Origin: Bacillota bacterium | GTDB taxonomy: Bacteria; Bacillota; Clostridia; Oscillospirales; Acutalibacteraceae | DNA: 13,294 nucleotides | Direction: 5' to 3' | Assembly: GCA_009786275.1 (NCBI GenBank) | Contig: WQTL01000491.1 | Location: 1-13,294 of the forward strand | In this document: positions 12,281-13,294 of the stretch, in pieces | Layout of the letters: the number at the start of each line of letters is the position of its first letter | Position numbering within the stretch: the first letter of the stretch is position 1 | Program-made: the position numbers and the translations under genes | The notes under the pieces: model-generated | What the model was told of the DNA's origin: nothing | The model's input: only the letters and a program-made list of their open reading frames with translations | The model's database searches: none

Positions 12281-12355
12281 ATGTAGAGACGTACGGCAGT
12301 GCGTCTAATACCGCATGGTTTTATTTCGGAGACGCACTGCCGTGCGTCTCTGCAT
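12281..12355. repeat. Long palindromic repeat element (26-bp arms, nested palindrome)
   Basis: Arms 12281-12306 and 12330-12355 are complementary over 26 bp, with two positions that become G-U pairs in RNA, around a 23-nt loop. The right arm also contains its own palindrome, GAGACGCAC-TGCC-GTGCGTCTC (12329-12350), and the left arm carries a weaker version (AGACG...CGTCT), so a four-armed fold is possible. There is no T-run, no ORF and no neighbouring transposase. The shape is that of REP- or MITE-like intergenic repeats; dispersal cannot be tested from one copy. Confidence 0.7.
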
Positions 12356-12362
12356 TTATAAC

Positions 12363-12401
12363 ACACACCCCGGCGGGAATCCCTTTCCCGCCGGGGTGTG
12401 T
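12363..12401. terminator. Bidirectional terminator between convergent genes
   Basis: ACACACCCCGGCGGGAA (12363-12379) pairs perfectly over 17 bp with TTCCCGCCGGGGTGTGT (12385-12401) around a 5-nt loop. The tails (TTCTTATT on plus, GTTATAAAT on minus) are only moderately T-rich. It lies between the convergent lipase and DUF4474 genes and likely ends both transcripts. Confidence 0.82.
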
Positions 12402-12417
12402 TCTTATTGCGAAGTGG

Positions 12418-13294
12418 TTATTTCCATGTAATCTCGAAGGCCGGCGTGGGTGTCCAGCCGTTTTCGTAGTTGCCGTTCCACGTGACCGCCTGGTAGGGGA
12501 TCTTTTCCTTGTCCAGCGCGCCCTTCAGGGCGGTGTACATCTCGGTATCCGCCGGCACGACGACGGTCCCCAGCGTGAGGTGCGAGGGGGTGTACAGTTT
12601 GCGACGTACGGCGAAGCCCGTGAACCACCAGTGTATTTCCACGTCGCGGTTGATGAGCACGGGGTCGTCGATGGTGGTGTCGTCCGTGGTGATTTTGAAG
12701 GACATGTAGATGCGCTCTTCGTCCGTGGCGCAGTCGTAGAACTCGATGAAGCGGTCCTTCGGCTTGTTGTAGAGCCCGATCTCCCCGCCGGAGGTGTTGA
12801 AGTAGCGGCCCTTCCACAGCTGGAGCATCCAGTCCTTGCCCTTGTAGCCGAACTTCAGGCGCACGGTGTCGATGTTGACCATATCGGAGGTCTGCAGCAG
12901 CAGGGTGTCGTAGAGCTTCATATAACCCAAGCCGCGCTGCCAGGAGTTGTTGGTGGTATAGGCCAGGGCCTCATTGAAATTGAAGTTGTAGGACAGGCCG
13001 CCCACGCCGTTGCCCTCGCCGAACTCGCCGGTGAGCTTGTTGTACCTGGAATACGTGTCGATGCTGCACTTGCTGTTATCCGCATAGGTGCAGGTGATGT
13101 GGATGCCGTATTCGTAGGGCTCGCCCGGGGCCACGGTGATGCCGGTTGGCTGCAGTTCCGATACTTCGGCAACCGGCGGGCCGGCCAATTCTTCCTCTGC
13201 GGCAGGGGCGTCCGCCTCCTCTGCGTCAGGCTCGTCCGCTTCCTCGGCGGGCAGGACCGCTCCTTCGACGGGCGGCGCATCGAGCCACAGGACG
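12418..13294 (-). CDS. DUF4474-domain protein, 5' end beyond right edge
   Basis: The reading frame is open from the right edge to a stop at 12418 (about 292 codons), so the start and any signal sequence lie outside the window. The visible part opens with an acidic Ala/Glu/Pro-rich linker (LPAEEADEPDAEEADAPAAE), then a short beta-rich stretch (GITVAPGEPYEYGIHITCTY). The conserved domain follows: NFNFNEALAYTTNNSWQRGL, YMKLYDTLLL, then FGYKGKDWMLQLWKGRYF and GGEIGLYNKP. This pattern matches DUF4474, a clostridial family of unknown function often found in exported proteins. An internal TTG at 13188 could be mistaken for a start, but the linker continues upstream of it. A disordered linker before a domain suggests a surface or envelope protein; that is inference. 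It is convergent with the lipase gene and shares its terminator region. Confidence 0.75.
   Translation of the reverse strand, partial: VLWLDAPPVEGAVLPAEEADEPDAEEADAPAAEEELAGPPVAEVSELQPTGITVAPGEPYEYGIHITCTYADNSKCSIDTYSRYNKLTGEFGEGNGVGGLSYNFNFNEALAYTTNNSWQRGLGYMKLYDTLLLQTSDMVNIDTVRLKFGYKGKDWMLQLWKGRYFNTSGGEIGLYNKPKDRFIEFYDCATDEERIYMSFKITTDDTTIDDPVLINRDVEIHWWFTGFAVRRKLYTPSHLTLGTVVVPADTEMYTALKGALDKEKIPYQAVTWNGNYENGWTPTPAFEITWK

Noticed and set aside
12281..12401. CRISPR-like repeats or tRNA in the lipase-DUF4474 gap
   Set aside because: There is only one inverted pair without regularly spaced direct repeats, and no cloverleaf or CCA-type end can be drawn.

Overview
The window looks like chromosomal DNA of a fairly GC-rich Firmicute of the class Clostridia. 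This is inferred from strong AGGAGG-type ribosome binding sites, sigma-A-type promoters, a short ACT-only IlvN, a DUF4474 protein and protein sequences of clostridial character. No RNA gene, CRISPR array or intact insertion sequence is visible. The right part (about 8.9 to 12.3 kb) is visibly richer in G+C than the left.

Left block (1-2362, minus strand): an ilvB-ilvN-ilvC operon for branched-chain amino acid synthesis (ilvC is cut by the left edge). It is read from a near-consensus promoter through a 30-codon leader peptide packed with Ile and Val codons. Behind it lie three mutually exclusive RNA stems ending in an intrinsic terminator. This is a complete ribosome-mediated attenuator of the enterobacterial type, in a lineage where ilv genes are normally expected to be under T-box control. 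It is the most noteworthy signal in the window.

Middle-left (2389-4033, plus strand): a MerR-family regulator with a GyrI-like effector domain, expressed from a promoter with the MerR-type 19-bp spacer and a dyad in it, followed by a CDP-alcohol phosphatidyltransferase-like membrane protein and a strong terminator that can also serve the convergent gene.

Middle (4054-8815): a divergent lipid-related locus. On the minus strand are a secreted, probably membrane-anchored LCAT-like alpha/beta hydrolase, a TetR-family regulator and a small cysteine-containing protein. On the plus strand is an acyl-CoA synthetase-like AMP-forming ligase. The 217-bp divergent intergenic region holds a cluster of CTGACAA half-sites, including a perfect 15-bp inverted repeat, overlapping or flanking both promoters. 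The likely reading is that TetR controls both arms and that the locus handles acyl chains released outside the cell. Behind the ligase lies a short antisense relic that resembles a VirB4/TraE-type conjugation ATPase, then a terminator.

Right (8840-13294): ddl and murF form a tight peptidoglycan-precursor operon (D-Ala-D-Ala synthesis and its addition to the UDP-MurNAc-tripeptide). A secreted triacylglycerol-lipase-like protein has its own promoter overlapping the murF stop. Next come a 26-bp-stem palindromic repeat and a bidirectional terminator. A convergent, right-edge-truncated DUF4474 protein with an acidic Ala/Glu-rich linker closes the window.
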